Of a stretch of 45,592 nt of DNA, positions 35,426-43,961 are shown in pieces; the stretch's first letter is position 1, and the number at the start of each line of letters is the position of its first letter. The DNA comes from Actinomycetota bacterium (lineage in GTDB: Bacteria > Actinomycetota > Acidimicrobiia > IMCC26256 > PALSA-610). The notes beneath the pieces were generated by a model. It searched no databases. It saw only the letters and a list, made by a program, of their open reading frames with translations, and was not told the DNA's origin. Position numbers and translations under genes: made by a program. The stretch is taken from assembly GCA_005773635.1 (NCBI GenBank), contig SXHN01000079.1, forward strand, positions 100,568 through 146,159, written 5' to 3'.

Positions 35426-36583
35426 CTACCGCGCGGCGTTGAACCCACCACGTTGCAGCAGCGCGTCGCGGGTTGCGCCATTTGCAGCGCTGATCGCGGT
35501 GAGTGCCATCGCGAGTGCACCATCACGCACGGCTCGGTCGGCTGATGCGTTGACGCATGCGGCCGCGAACTCGGGCTGGTGATTGACTGCTCCGGCTGTT
35601 TCGATTGCAATCGTGGGGTGAATTGATGGCATCGCTAGCGAAACGTTGCCCATATCTGTTGAAAACGTAATGTCACCGTCGTAGACGCGCCCCAGCGGTT
35701 CAGCGTGTTCGTGGTACAACGAGATCAGCGCTTCGTGGTGCTCCATGTGCGTGTAGACAGGGCATTCATCATGAAACGAGACGGTTGCCCCGGTTGCTAA
35801 GGCGCCTGCCTCAAAGCAGCGTTCAATCCGAGGCCGCAGTTCGTGAAGTTCCGTGACGGTGCGCGCTCTCACCATCCAGTCTGCGATCGCGTGGGCAGGC
35901 ACAATGTTTGCTGCATCACCGCCTTTGGTAGTGATGCCGTGCACTTGATCCGTTGGGCGCAGGTGTTGGCGAAGTAATCCGATCGCAACGTTGGCAACAG
36001 TGAGCGCATCGGCCGCATTGACGCCGAGGTGGGGAGCGGCTGCCGCGTGAGACTCGCGACCATGGCAGTGCACTTCGAAGTGGCTGACAGCGCTGACTCG
36101 CGGCCTGAGCGCATTCACCGCCGCGGGGTGCACCATCATTGATGCGTGTACTCCGTCGAAGGCACCGCGATCCAACATGTGCACTTTGCCGCCGCCACCT
36201 TCTTCGGCCGGCGTGCCCATGATGCTGATGGTGATGCCGAGGTCATCGGCGATGGGTGCAAGTATGAGGCCAGCGCCCACGGCGGCCGCGGCGATGATGT
36301 TGTGACCGCACGCGTGTCCTACCGACGGAAGCGCGTCGTATTCGGCGCAGATCGAGAGATGTAGTGGTCCGCTCCCTGCCCGGGCCACAAACGCGGTGTC
36401 GAGGTCGCAAACACCGAAGTCGACCGCGATACCGGCATCGCTGAGCGCGCTCGCGGTCCAGCGGCTTGATTCGAATTCTTCATACTTCAATTCGGGGTGC
36501 GCGTGAATTCGGTGCGAGAGCGCGACGAGCGACGTTTCGGCTCGGTCGAGAATGCTGGTGACGTGCTTTGAAAAGGTGCTCAC
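35426..36583 (-). CDS. M20-family amidohydrolase (AbgB/AmiA-like)
   Basis: 385-residue metallohydrolase. Metal-binding segments are HIHAHPELKYEEFES, SICAEYDALPSVGHACGHNIIAAA, GTPAEEGGGGKVHML, MMVHP and a late FSTDMGNVSLAMPSIHP. The insert FEVHCHGRESHAAAAPHLGVNAADAL is the dimerisation domain. Such enzymes cleave N-acyl amino acids or aminobenzoyl-glutamate-like amides. It begins with GTG and is divergent from glycerate kinase with 36 nt between starts. Confidence 0.9.
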   Translation of the reverse strand: MSTFSKHVTSILDRAETSLVALSHRIHAHPELKYEEFESSRWTASALSDAGIAVDFGVCDLDTAFVARAGSGPLHLSICAEYDALPSVGHACGHNIIAAAAVGAGLILAPIADDLGITISIMGTPAEEGGGGKVHMLDRGAFDGVHASMMVHPAAVNALRPRVSAVSHFEVHCHGRESHAAAAPHLGVNAADALTVANVAIGLLRQHLRPTDQVHGITTKGGDAANIVPAHAIADWMVRARTVTELHELRPRIERCFEAGALATGATVSFHDECPVYTHMEHHEALISLYHEHAEPLGRVYDGDITFSTDMGNVSLAMPSIHPTIAIETAGAVNHQPEFAAACVNASADRAVRDGALAMALTAISAANGATRDALLQRGGFNAAR

Positions 36584-36619
36584 GCTTGCAGACTAGGTCT
36601 GGTCCCTAACATCGCCAAC

Positions 36620-37636
36620 GTGGCTCGAGCTGTCGTATGTCCTGACAAATTCCGCGACTCGCTCACTGCGAGCGTGGCGGCAGCCGCGATCGGCCGCGGG
36701 CTGCGCCGCGCAGGCTTCGCGAATGTCGTTGAGATGCCGTTGGCCGATGGGGGTGAAGGAACCCTTGACGCACTGTCCTTTGGTCTGGGCGGCTCGCTGC
36801 GCAATGAGACAGTCACGGGGCCTTCTGGTCAGCAAGTCGTGGCGCAATGGGCGATGTTGCAACGGGGCGGGGCAGTTATTGAGATGGCTCGCGCAAGCGG
36901 GCATGCACTGATCGTTGGATCTCGAGACGCGCTCCGTGCGACCACGAGAGGTACTGGCGAACTCATTGACGCGGCGATCCGATCGGGTTGCACGAACATC
37001 ATCGTTGGAGTCGGCGGTAGTGCCACGACTGACGGTGGGTTGCCCGCGCTCGACGCATTGCGTTGGTCGTTGCGGGGCGCTCAGGTGACCGTTGCGTGCG
37101 ATGTTTCAGTTTGCTTTGTTGATGCGGCGGCGCAGTTCGGACCACAAAAAGGTGCGACTCCCGCTCAGGTTTCATTGTTGACGCGCCGGCTGGAAACTCT
37201 CGTCGACGTGTATCGCGAACGAACCGGGATTGATGTCAGCGCGCTGGCTGGCTCGGGTGCGGCCGGTGGCCTAGCCGGTGGATTGGCCGCGATTGGGGCT
37301 CGACTTGAACCGGGTTTCGACGTGGTTGCGGGCGCGCTCGGGTTGGATGGCCTGCTTGCCAATGGATGCGATCTGTTGGTGACCGGGGAAGGCAAGTTGG
37401 ATGCTTCGAGTTTGCAAGGCAAAGTGGTCGGGGGTGCGCTGAATGCCGCGGCTGAGTATGGCGTGTCGAGGCGAGTGGTGATCTGTGGCGTTGCCGAGCC
37501 TGCGGCACGGGCTGCACTTGTTGCACAAGGCGTGACCGTGTGTTCGCTCGCCGATCGAGCGTTGGATCTCGACGACTCGTTTGCTCGTGCCGAGTTGCTC
37601 TGCGAAGAAGCGGCGCTGGAGTGCGGTACTGACTAG
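36620..37636 (+). CDS. glxK: Glycerate kinase (GckA/GlxK family)
   Basis: 338 residues, type II glycerate kinase phosphorylating D-glycerate. AVVCPDKFRDSLTASVAAAAIGRGLR, EMPLADGGEGTLDAL, VTGPSGQQVVAQWAML, TRGTGELIDAAIRSG, VGVGGSATTDGGLPALDAL, FGPQKGATPAQVSLL, GSGAAGGLAGGLAAIG and LVTGEGKLDASSLQGKVV are all characteristic. Start GTG. In this window GpgS at 38892 makes glucosylglycerate from 3-phosphoglycerate, so glycerate recycling is a possible link, unproven. Confidence 0.94.
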   Translation: MARAVVCPDKFRDSLTASVAAAAIGRGLRRAGFANVVEMPLADGGEGTLDALSFGLGGSLRNETVTGPSGQQVVAQWAMLQRGGAVIEMARASGHALIVGSRDALRATTRGTGELIDAAIRSGCTNIIVGVGGSATTDGGLPALDALRWSLRGAQVTVACDVSVCFVDAAAQFGPQKGATPAQVSLLTRRLETLVDVYRERTGIDVSALAGSGAAGGLAGGLAAIGARLEPGFDVVAGALGLDGLLANGCDLLVTGEGKLDASSLQGKVVGGALNAAAEYGVSRRVVICGVAEPAARAALVAQGVTVCSLADRALDLDDSFARAELLCEEAALECGTD

Positions 37637-37671
37637 CGATCCGACGACGAGATCGTCGAGATGCCTAACGC

Positions 37672-38844
37672 TCAGGACGCTGTGGTGCGGAACGGGCCCG
37701 AAACTTCGTAGGTAATTCCGAGGCCGGCCCCGCGTTGCGATGAGAAATACATTCGTGTACCGGCGCCGGTAAATGCGACACCCGCAATTTCTGAGCCGGC
37801 GTGACCGGCGATTCTCGCGAACGGGCTGACGGTGCCGTCGGGTTCGATCAATACGAGTTCCATTGATGGCACGTTGCCCGGGTCTTCGCACACGAACAGG
37901 TCGCCACTCTTGGCTGCGACGAGATTGTCGGGGCCGCTGATAGTGCGGCTTGGGTCGGTGGCGTTGTCGTAGCGGGTACAGATTTGCTCGGTGGCGGGGT
38001 TGTATTCCCACACCTTGTGATCGCCTTAGGTCGTAAAGAAGAGCTTTCCCGCAAAACTTGTAATGCCTTCACCGCCGTTGAAAATCGTGCTGGATGCCAC
38101 TTGGCGTCGTACCGACGTTTGCGTGCTGGTCGGGTTTGGATTGGGGATTGGAAGCCAAGTCACAGAATTGCCGTTCACCACCATCACCTCAAGCAGCCCA
38201 ACGGCCAAGCTCGGCCACGTGGTAGGCGTGAAGCGGTAGAAGCGGCCGTCGGGCTGATCTTCGGTGAGATATACACGTGGATTCAGCGATAGCGCGGCTT
38301 CATGGGCGAAGCTGCCGAGCGGTAGGCGCTTGATCGGTGCCGCTACTCCCTTCGGGTCACACTCCCACACGACTCCACGTGAGACCTCCTCGCACGACAG
38401 CCATTTGCCGACGTGCTTACCGCCTGCGCAATTGCGTTGTGATCCGCTGAGAATCGAATACGCGCGCACGATCGCGCCAGATGACGAGAATTCAATCGCT
38501 TGTGCACCGCCGCCGGGGTTCGAGACTTCGTTGTTGCAGACGTAGTACCAACCACCTGTGGCTGTGTTTGGGAAACATGCCCCACCGTCGGGAAAATTGC
38601 GCCACGTGTAGCCAGTCGTACCGACGAGCTGACCGCTACGAGCGAGTACCCGACTGGTGAAGCCGGCTGGCAGTGACAAGCCGTCAGCGTTGGGCGCGAG
38701 CAGTGGTCCGTAGGGACTCGGGCCAGTGACTGCCAAAGGGCCGCATGCGGCTGCGACGGCAGATCGCATCTCCGCGTGGAACCCGAACGCGGAAAATCCA
38801 CCGAGAAGACCGGCGGCCTGTAGGAACGCACGTCGTTGCATCAC
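37672..38844 (-). pseudogene. PhoX-like (DUF839) phosphatase, interrupted by an in-frame stop
   Basis: A Tat-type leader (RRAFLQAAGLLGGFSAFGF) and a PhoX-family propeller (WRNFPDGGACFPNTATGGWYYVCNNEVSNPGGGAQAIEF, NCAGGKHVGKWLSCEEVSRG, LGSFAHEAALSLNPRVYLTEDQPDGRFYRF) run from 38844. The frame stops at TAA 38026-38028 in FAGKLFFTT-stop-GDHKVWEYNP, then continues without shift to 37672 (SGPDNLVAAKSGDLFVCEDPG). Family members usually read FTTKGDxxVW, so one A-to-T change (AAA to TAA) explains it. The gene is inactive unless read through or a sequencing error. Confidence 0.82.
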
Positions 38845-38891
38845 TCAACGATAACCCTCGCGCTGTGTGGTGTCACTAGGTATCGGGTCTT

Positions 38892-39785
38892 TTACGCCGT
38901 GAGTTCTTTGTTGAATTTTGCGCGGTAGGCCGCAATGGAGATCATCGGTGGCCGCTCTGTTGTGGCCACTGAAATTTGTTCGATTTCCGCAGCATCGTTG
39001 AATCGGATCAGTTGTGCGGCCTCGGCCCCAAACGGATCGAGTCCTGCTCGTCGCAGCGCGGTCACCAAGATGGCCATCGCTGGTGCTCCCAATTCGTTGA
39101 TCGGACGATTTCTGTGGACACGGACCCCGAGGTCTGCTTGGGCGATGCTGCCGCGACCAAATTGTTCGCAAATATCTACGAGTAGGCCAAACTCAACGCC
39201 CCAACCCTGCACGAACGGCAGTTTCTCCAGCGCGTCTCGTCGACCCGCATACTCGCCCGACAGCGGCTGGATGATGTCGCTGAGGGCTGGGAACAACTGC
39301 GATAACAAGGGCCGTGCCATCAGCTCAGTCACTCGGCCACCGCCCGTAGGTTCGCCGTGGAGCGGCCGTCGGTAAAATGCTTTTGAATACATTGTGTTGT
39401 GGTCGGCGAGTAACGGTTCAACCAGTCGGGTCACGAAGTGCGAGCCAAAATTGCGAATGTCTGCGTCGACCCAGCAGATGATGTCGCCTTGACACGCGTA
39501 GAGCGACTTCCACAGCGCATTGCCCTTTCCGCGCCCCGAACCTTGCGAAGTGAGTATCGATGCCTCACTGATCACGGTCGCACCTTCGTCTTTGGCGGCC
39601 GCAGCGGTTGCGTCGGTGGAGGCGTCGTCGATCACTACAACTTCAGTGATGAGTGGCATGGCCTCGATAAGTTCTCGCCGGATCGTACCGACAATATGGC
39701 CGATCGTCGCTTCTTCGTTGCGGGCGGGGAGGCATACCGAGATCGACAGTCCGCTACGGAGCCGGGCCTCAAGCAGGTCGATCAT
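38892..39785 (-). CDS. gpgS: Glucosyl-3-phosphoglycerate synthase
   Basis: GT81 retaining glucosyltransferase of 297 residues making glucosyl-3-phosphoglycerate from NDP-glucose and 3-phosphoglycerate, the first step to glucosylglycerate and methylglucose lipopolysaccharide. ISVCLPARNEEATIGHIV, VVVIDDASTDATAAAAK, GRGKGNALWKSLYACQGDIICWVDADIRNFGSHFV (D-x-D metal site DAD), FYRRPLHGEPTGGGRVTELMARPLL and GWGVEFGLLVDICEQFGRGSIAQADLGVRVHRN match GpgS. No gpgP phosphatase gene is adjacent. Divergent from the riboswitch operon. Confidence 0.92.
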   Translation of the reverse strand: MIDLLEARLRSGLSISVCLPARNEEATIGHIVGTIRRELIEAMPLITEVVVIDDASTDATAAAAKDEGATVISEASILTSQGSGRGKGNALWKSLYACQGDIICWVDADIRNFGSHFVTRLVEPLLADHNTMYSKAFYRRPLHGEPTGGGRVTELMARPLLSQLFPALSDIIQPLSGEYAGRRDALEKLPFVQGWGVEFGLLVDICEQFGRGSIAQADLGVRVHRNRPINELGAPAMAILVTALRRAGLDPFGAEAAQLIRFNDAAEIEQISVATTERPPMISIAAYRAKFNKELTA

Positions 39786-39861
39786 GCGGCCGACGATAAC
39801 CGCTTCGGCACGGGTTTATTCCTTTTGGTAGCCTGCGCCGCAATAACAACAGCACAACGCG

Positions 39862-39988
39862 CTCATCCAGAGCGGCTGAGGGACAGGCCCTTTGACGCCG
39901 CGGCAACCAGCTTCTGCCCGATGGAACGGCTCCGACCAGCCCATCGATATAGGGAAGAAGCCAGGTGCCAATGCCTGATCGATGAGAG
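39862..39988 (+). ncRNA. SAM-I (S-box) riboswitch
   Basis: The conserved S-box elements occur in order: P1 5' strand CTCATC (39862-39867), CAGAGCGGCTGAGGGACAGG, CCCTTTGACGCCGCGGCAACC, then AGGTGCCAATGCC and closing P1 strand GATGAG (39981-39986) followed by AGAG. It lies 70 bp upstream of the ThrC-family gene. Downstream hairpins (AGCGG/CCGCT at about 39996-40009; GCGCTCT-ACGG-AGAGCGC at 40014-40031) and the AGAGGA at 40041-40046 could form the expression platform, probably acting on translation since no T-run is present. Confidence 0.95.
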
Positions 39989-40057
39989 AGCCAACAGCGG
40001 TGTTCCGCTTGCGGCGCTCTACGGAGAGCGCAACGAGACGAGAGGACTACAACTGTT

Positions 40058-41293
40058 ATGGCACACGTAACCGGTTTGCGATGTCGCGAATGCGGCCACG
40101 AATACGAGATTGCTCCGATCTACACCTGTGAATGGTGTTTCGGTCCAGTCGAAGTGGTGTACGACTACGAAGCGATTAAGGCATCGATCTCGCGAGAAAA
40201 AATCGCTGCCGGACCCGACAACATTTGGCGCTACGCCGACTTGCTCCCCGTGGAAAGTGACGCGGCGATCAACCTTGGTGCCGGATATACGCCGCTTGTG
40301 CGGTGCGATCGGCTGGCCGAAGCGCTTGGGCTTGGCGAGGTTTGGATCAAGAACGACACATTGAACCCAACGAACTCATTCAAAGATCGCGTCGTTGCGG
40401 TGGCGTTGAGCAAAGCACTTGAATTCGGATTCAAGACGGTCGCCTGTGCATCCACGGGTAATCTTGCGAATTCGGTTGCTGCCCATGCGGCGCGCGCAGG
40501 CTTGAAGAGCTACGTGTTTGTGCCGAGCGATCTCGAAGCCGGCAAGATCGTTACAACGTCGGTGTACGGCGGCAATGTCGTTGCCGTGAATGGCAACTAC
40601 GACGACGTGAATCGGCTCTGTGCAGAACTGGCAGGCACATATCCGTGGGCGTTTGTGAACGTGAATGTGCGGCCGTTCTATGCCGAAGGTTCAAAGACGC
40701 TTGCCTTTGAAACCGCGGAGCAACTTGGCTGGCAAACTCCCGATCACGTAGTTGTGCCGATAGCGAGTGGCTCGTTGTTGACCAAGATCGATAAAGGTTT
40801 CGCCGAATTGTTCAAGGTGGGTCTGCTCGACGAAGAGCCAAAGGTAAGGGTGAGCGGCGCGCAGGCGCTGGGGTGTTCGCCGGTGGCCGAGGCGTATCTC
40901 ACCAACAGTGACACGATTAAACCAGTGAAGCCGAAAACAATTGCCAAATCGTTGGCGATTGGCAATCCTGCAGATGGTTATTTTGCGCTGGATGTGGTCC
41001 GCCGGACGGGTGGTTCAATGTGCGCGGTAACCGACGACGAAATTGTTGATGGCATCCGGCTCCTCGCTCGCACCGAGGGCATTTTCGCAGAGACTGCAGG
41101 CGGAGTAACCATTGCGACGTTGGCCAAGCTCGCTCAAAGTGGAGTTGTGCGCCCCGATGAACGCGTCGTGGCCTACATCACGGGGCACGGTTTGAAAACC
41201 CTCGACGCAGTCGAAGGCGTCGTTGGGCCGACCGCAACGATCGCACCGAATCTTGAAGCTTTCCAAGCCGCGTTCACTATTGAGGAGCAGTAA
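40058..41293 (+). CDS. Threonine synthase-family PLP enzyme; likely MetM-type homocysteine synthase
   Basis: 411 residues, fold-type II PLP enzyme. It has an N-terminal zinc ribbon (CRECGHEY ... CEWCFG), the pyridoxal lysine in NPTNSFKDRVV, phosphate loop STGNLANSVAAHAARAGL and IASGSLLTKIDKGFAEL, GAQALGCSPVAEAY, and ETAGGVTIATLAKL. By sequence alone it is ThrC (O-phosphohomoserine to threonine). Context argues for MetM: in Streptomyces a ThrC homologue with a downstream sulfur carrier converts O-phosphohomoserine to homocysteine. Here a SAM-I riboswitch precedes it and the sulfur carrier gene overlaps its stop (TAATG). Without knowing whether a second thrC exists the role stays open. Confidence 0.8.
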   Translation: MAHVTGLRCRECGHEYEIAPIYTCEWCFGPVEVVYDYEAIKASISREKIAAGPDNIWRYADLLPVESDAAINLGAGYTPLVRCDRLAEALGLGEVWIKNDTLNPTNSFKDRVVAVALSKALEFGFKTVACASTGNLANSVAAHAARAGLKSYVFVPSDLEAGKIVTTSVYGGNVVAVNGNYDDVNRLCAELAGTYPWAFVNVNVRPFYAEGSKTLAFETAEQLGWQTPDHVVVPIASGSLLTKIDKGFAELFKVGLLDEEPKVRVSGAQALGCSPVAEAYLTNSDTIKPVKPKTIAKSLAIGNPADGYFALDVVRRTGGSMCAVTDDEIVDGIRLLARTEGIFAETAGGVTIATLAKLAQSGVVRPDERVVAYITGHGLKTLDAVEGVVGPTATIAPNLEAFQAAFTIEEQ

Positions 41294-41571
41294 TGGCAGT
41301 CACCGTTCGAATTCCCACGCAACTTCGCAACCTCTCGGGTAGCGCTTCAGAAGTGCAGCTTGAAGGAGCGACCGTTCTTGAAGTGCTCCAAAACCTGAAC
41401 GTGGCACATCCTGGCTTCGGCGAGCGACTGTTCGACGATGCCGGCGGGCTGCGCCGATTCGTGAACGTCTTTTTGGCTGAGGAAGACATTCGGTTTATGG
41501 AGGGTGTCGACACCCAAGTTACCGCTGGCCAGGTGCTCAGTATTGTGCCGGCCGTTGCTGGTGGATGCTGA
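41293..41571 (+). CDS. ThiS/MoaD-family sulfur carrier protein (MetO/CysO-like)
   Basis: 92-residue β-grasp protein. VTVRIPTQLRNLSGSASEVQLEGATVLEVLQNL, FDDAGGLRRFVNVFLAEEDIRFMEG and the C-terminal IVPAVAGGC match CysO/MetO. The C-terminal Gly-Gly becomes a thiocarboxylate that donates sulfur; here one extra Cys follows the GG, so a protease or other processing may be needed first. It starts one base inside the ThrC-family stop, with GAGGAG 5 nt upstream, so it is coupled to that enzyme. A separate CysM-type partner is not in the window. Confidence 0.9.
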   Translation: MAVTVRIPTQLRNLSGSASEVQLEGATVLEVLQNLNVAHPGFGERLFDDAGGLRRFVNVFLAEEDIRFMEGVDTQVTAGQVLSIVPAVAGGC

Positions 41572-41646
41572 CCCTGCTCACGGCGTCCAGGTCGACGGAC
41601 CCAGGCCGAATCTGCTGCCTTGAAAATAGTTGGCGCGCGCCGATGA

Positions 41647-42312
41647 ATGATGGTGCGCCCTACCGAAAACCAGACGCTTGCCGAGCAACTCCTGGCTGAC
41701 GCGTTCGCACACCAATACCGGTATCCACCTAATCACCCTGGGTTCAGCGCCTCGTGTCGTGTGCGCGATGAATTTGGCGAGGTGGACGCACTCGTCGCAT
41801 TGACCAGTGTGTGCGACACGGAAGCGATGACCGAAGTTGCGATTTCGACGCCGCGGTTCGAATGGATCATGCAGGACTTGCGGTCCCTCGCTCGCACGCT
41901 GTGGGGCCACCCATATTTGCCCAATGAGGGTCGTTTCCCAAAGCGTATCGACGAAGCGCCTCATCCACTTGGCCCGCTGATTACGTTGCACGACGATCCT
42001 CATCAGGCGACGTTTCGTGTGCGTAAACATCGCATCACGCTGGCGACGCGCAAAGAGGGCACATTGCGACACACTGTTCGCATGGATCGATGGCATATGC
42101 GGCCCGACGGCCGTTGGCTACCGGCACAATGGCTCACCGAGGTGTGGGACGAAGTGAATTCAGTTCGGCTGATGAGCGATCGATATTGGGACTTGTTTTG
42201 GCCCATTGGAGGAGAACTCGTGCCGCAGCTGCGGCGCGTTGACTCCACCGATGACCTTGGGGTGACAACGGGCAGGAGCTTGAACCTCGGAGCGTGGCAA
42301 CGGGGCGATTGA
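41647..42312 (+). CDS. Conserved protein of unknown function (DUF3386-like)
   Basis: 221 residues, no membrane segment. LAEQLLADAFAHQYRYPPNHPGFSASCRVRDEFGEVDALV resembles the DUF3386 family of cyanobacteria and relatives, followed by a β-rich half (FRVRKHRITLATRKEGTLRHTVRMDRWHMRPDGRWLPAQW). The family has no known function. Two adjacent ATGs (41647 and 41650) could both be used. It faces the multicopper oxidase gene, 20 bp away. Confidence 0.68.
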   Translation: MMVRPTENQTLAEQLLADAFAHQYRYPPNHPGFSASCRVRDEFGEVDALVALTSVCDTEAMTEVAISTPRFEWIMQDLRSLARTLWGHPYLPNEGRFPKRIDEAPHPLGPLITLHDDPHQATFRVRKHRITLATRKEGTLRHTVRMDRWHMRPDGRWLPAQWLTEVWDEVNSVRLMSDRYWDLFWPIGGELVPQLRRVDSTDDLGVTTGRSLNLGAWQRGD

Positions 42313-42332
42313 ATCCGGCTCTTCGCTTCAAT

Positions 42333-43841
42333 TCAGCGCCGATAGTCGAACGCAATCCCCATGCCAGCTTGAAAGTGATATGCGTTGTGACAGTGGAACA
42401 TCCACTGGCCAGGGTTGTCGCACAAGACGTCGAAGATGAATTGTGCGCCGGGCTTCACGATCACCGTGTCTTTGCGAGGGCTATCGGCCTCGGTTCCGAG
42501 ACGGAAGGTGTGACCGTGGAGATGCATCGGATGCCATAGTGATGTTGCGTTGGTGACTATCAACCGCAGTTTTTCGCCTTCGTGAACCGTCACGGCCTTG
42601 TTGTCTTCCATGACCTCACCATTGATACCCCAATGGAAATCGGCATTCCCGCCGGTGAGGAAGACCTCCTCGGTTCGGCTTGGATTGTTAAAGGCAAGCG
42701 CGGCTTTCGGCGTTGCGAGGAGATCCGAATATTGCAGCAGACGACCAGAGTTCAGTGCTCTGGTCGGATTCGCGGGCGTTGCGGTCGGCGACAGGCTGCT
42801 GTCTCGCGTGCGCAGAATCGCTTCGGCACGCCCGGGCTTGCCGGCAGGAACCGCGATTAAGGCCCATGCTCCGCTGGTGACGGTAACGGTGACGTCGTAG
42901 CGTTCTCCAGGGCCAATCAACACGACGTCAACTTCCACGGGTTGAACCTCATAGCCGTCAGCATGGGTGACTGTCATCTTCAAGTCGCCAGCTGCGAATC
43001 GGTATGCGGTTTCAGCTGCCGCATTAATTATTCGCAGTCGGACGGTGCTGCCCGTCTGCACCGAAAATGTGGGGCGGTCAGACTTTGAACGTCCGTTGAT
43101 GAGATGTTGCGGATAGCGAATACTGCCGGCATCACCGCCTAGATCTTCGGAACGGAATTTACCGGTCCATTTCGATGATTGCTGTCGAGCCTTGGGTTGG
43201 TGGAGCATGTCGAATATTGCTTCGGGCGTCGATCCGTAGCCATCGATCCAATCATCAAGCATCAAGATGTGTTCGGAGTCGTAGCGCCCGATATCGTCGC
43301 GATCCTCAACGATGAGTGGCCCGTACAAGCCGTGGTCGGCTTGAAGCCCAACGTGCGAGTGATACCAGTAGGTACCGGGCGCATCGAGGATAAATGAATA
43401 AGGAAACGTGGTGCCGGTGCGGATCGCGTGTTCGCTGCGATGGTGGATGCCGTCCATGTCGTTGCGCAACGTGAGTCCATGCCAATGCACGGTTGTGTCG
43501 TCTGCGAGTTCGTTGGTTACTCGCACGGCGAGTGTGTCGCCAACCTCGGCGCGCAACACTGGTCCAGGGAGTTGGTCGTTGTAAGCCCACGTTCGGACTT
43601 GTCGGCCTCCCACTTCGATGACGGTCGGTGCGACTCGTAGTGAACTGTTCTGGACCCCAGCGCGAGGTACGGCTCGTTTGAGCTCACGGGACAGGACCTC
43701 GGGATCGCGTGGCCGAATGAAGCGTGGATCAGTAGCGCGAGCACCCGAAGATGAGGAAGCATCCGGGCCAGAGTCGTTGCAACCTGACAGTGCCGCGGCG
43801 CCCATGATGGTTGCTGATCGAAGGAAGCCTCGCCGATTCAT
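42333..43841 (-). CDS. Tat-exported multicopper oxidase (laccase-like)
   Basis: 502 residues. The Tat leader (NRRGFLRSATIMGAAALSGC) also ends in a lipobox Cys, predicting an anchored exoenzyme. Four copper-binding regions are present: HWHG, WYHSHVG, HPMHLHGH and HCHNAYHFQAGM (type 1 axial Met). The family oxidises phenols, Cu+ or Fe2+ with O2. ATG at 43841 is chosen because it starts the RRGF Tat motif. It is downstream of the IdeR-type regulator on the same strand with 120 bp between, which fits metal homeostasis but is not proof. Confidence 0.93.
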   Translation of the reverse strand: MNRRGFLRSATIMGAAALSGCNDSGPDASSSSGARATDPRFIRPRDPEVLSRELKRAVPRAGVQNSSLRVAPTVIEVGGRQVRTWAYNDQLPGPVLRAEVGDTLAVRVTNELADDTTVHWHGLTLRNDMDGIHHRSEHAIRTGTTFPYSFILDAPGTYWYHSHVGLQADHGLYGPLIVEDRDDIGRYDSEHILMLDDWIDGYGSTPEAIFDMLHQPKARQQSSKWTGKFRSEDLGGDAGSIRYPQHLINGRSKSDRPTFSVQTGSTVRLRIINAAAETAYRFAAGDLKMTVTHADGYEVQPVEVDVVLIGPGERYDVTVTVTSGAWALIAVPAGKPGRAEAILRTRDSSLSPTATPANPTRALNSGRLLQYSDLLATPKAALAFNNPSRTEEVFLTGGNADFHWGINGEVMEDNKAVTVHEGEKLRLIVTNATSLWHPMHLHGHTFRLGTEADSPRKDTVIVKPGAQFIFDVLCDNPGQWMFHCHNAYHFQAGMGIAFDYRR

Positions 43842-43961
43842 TGCGTCACGAAGCACAATGCCAGCGTATCGACCGAGGTCTCGGCGGTAGGCGTCGTGTT
43901 CGGCTCAGTTCGACGTTGGGTTCCGACCAACAAGCCGTGGGGCCCTTGGCGGTATTGCGGT

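Noticed and set aside
40058-41293. Plain threonine synthase annotation without comment
   Set aside because: Sequence alone fits ThrC, but the SAM riboswitch and the coupled sulfur carrier do not, so MetM is put forward as the more likely role.
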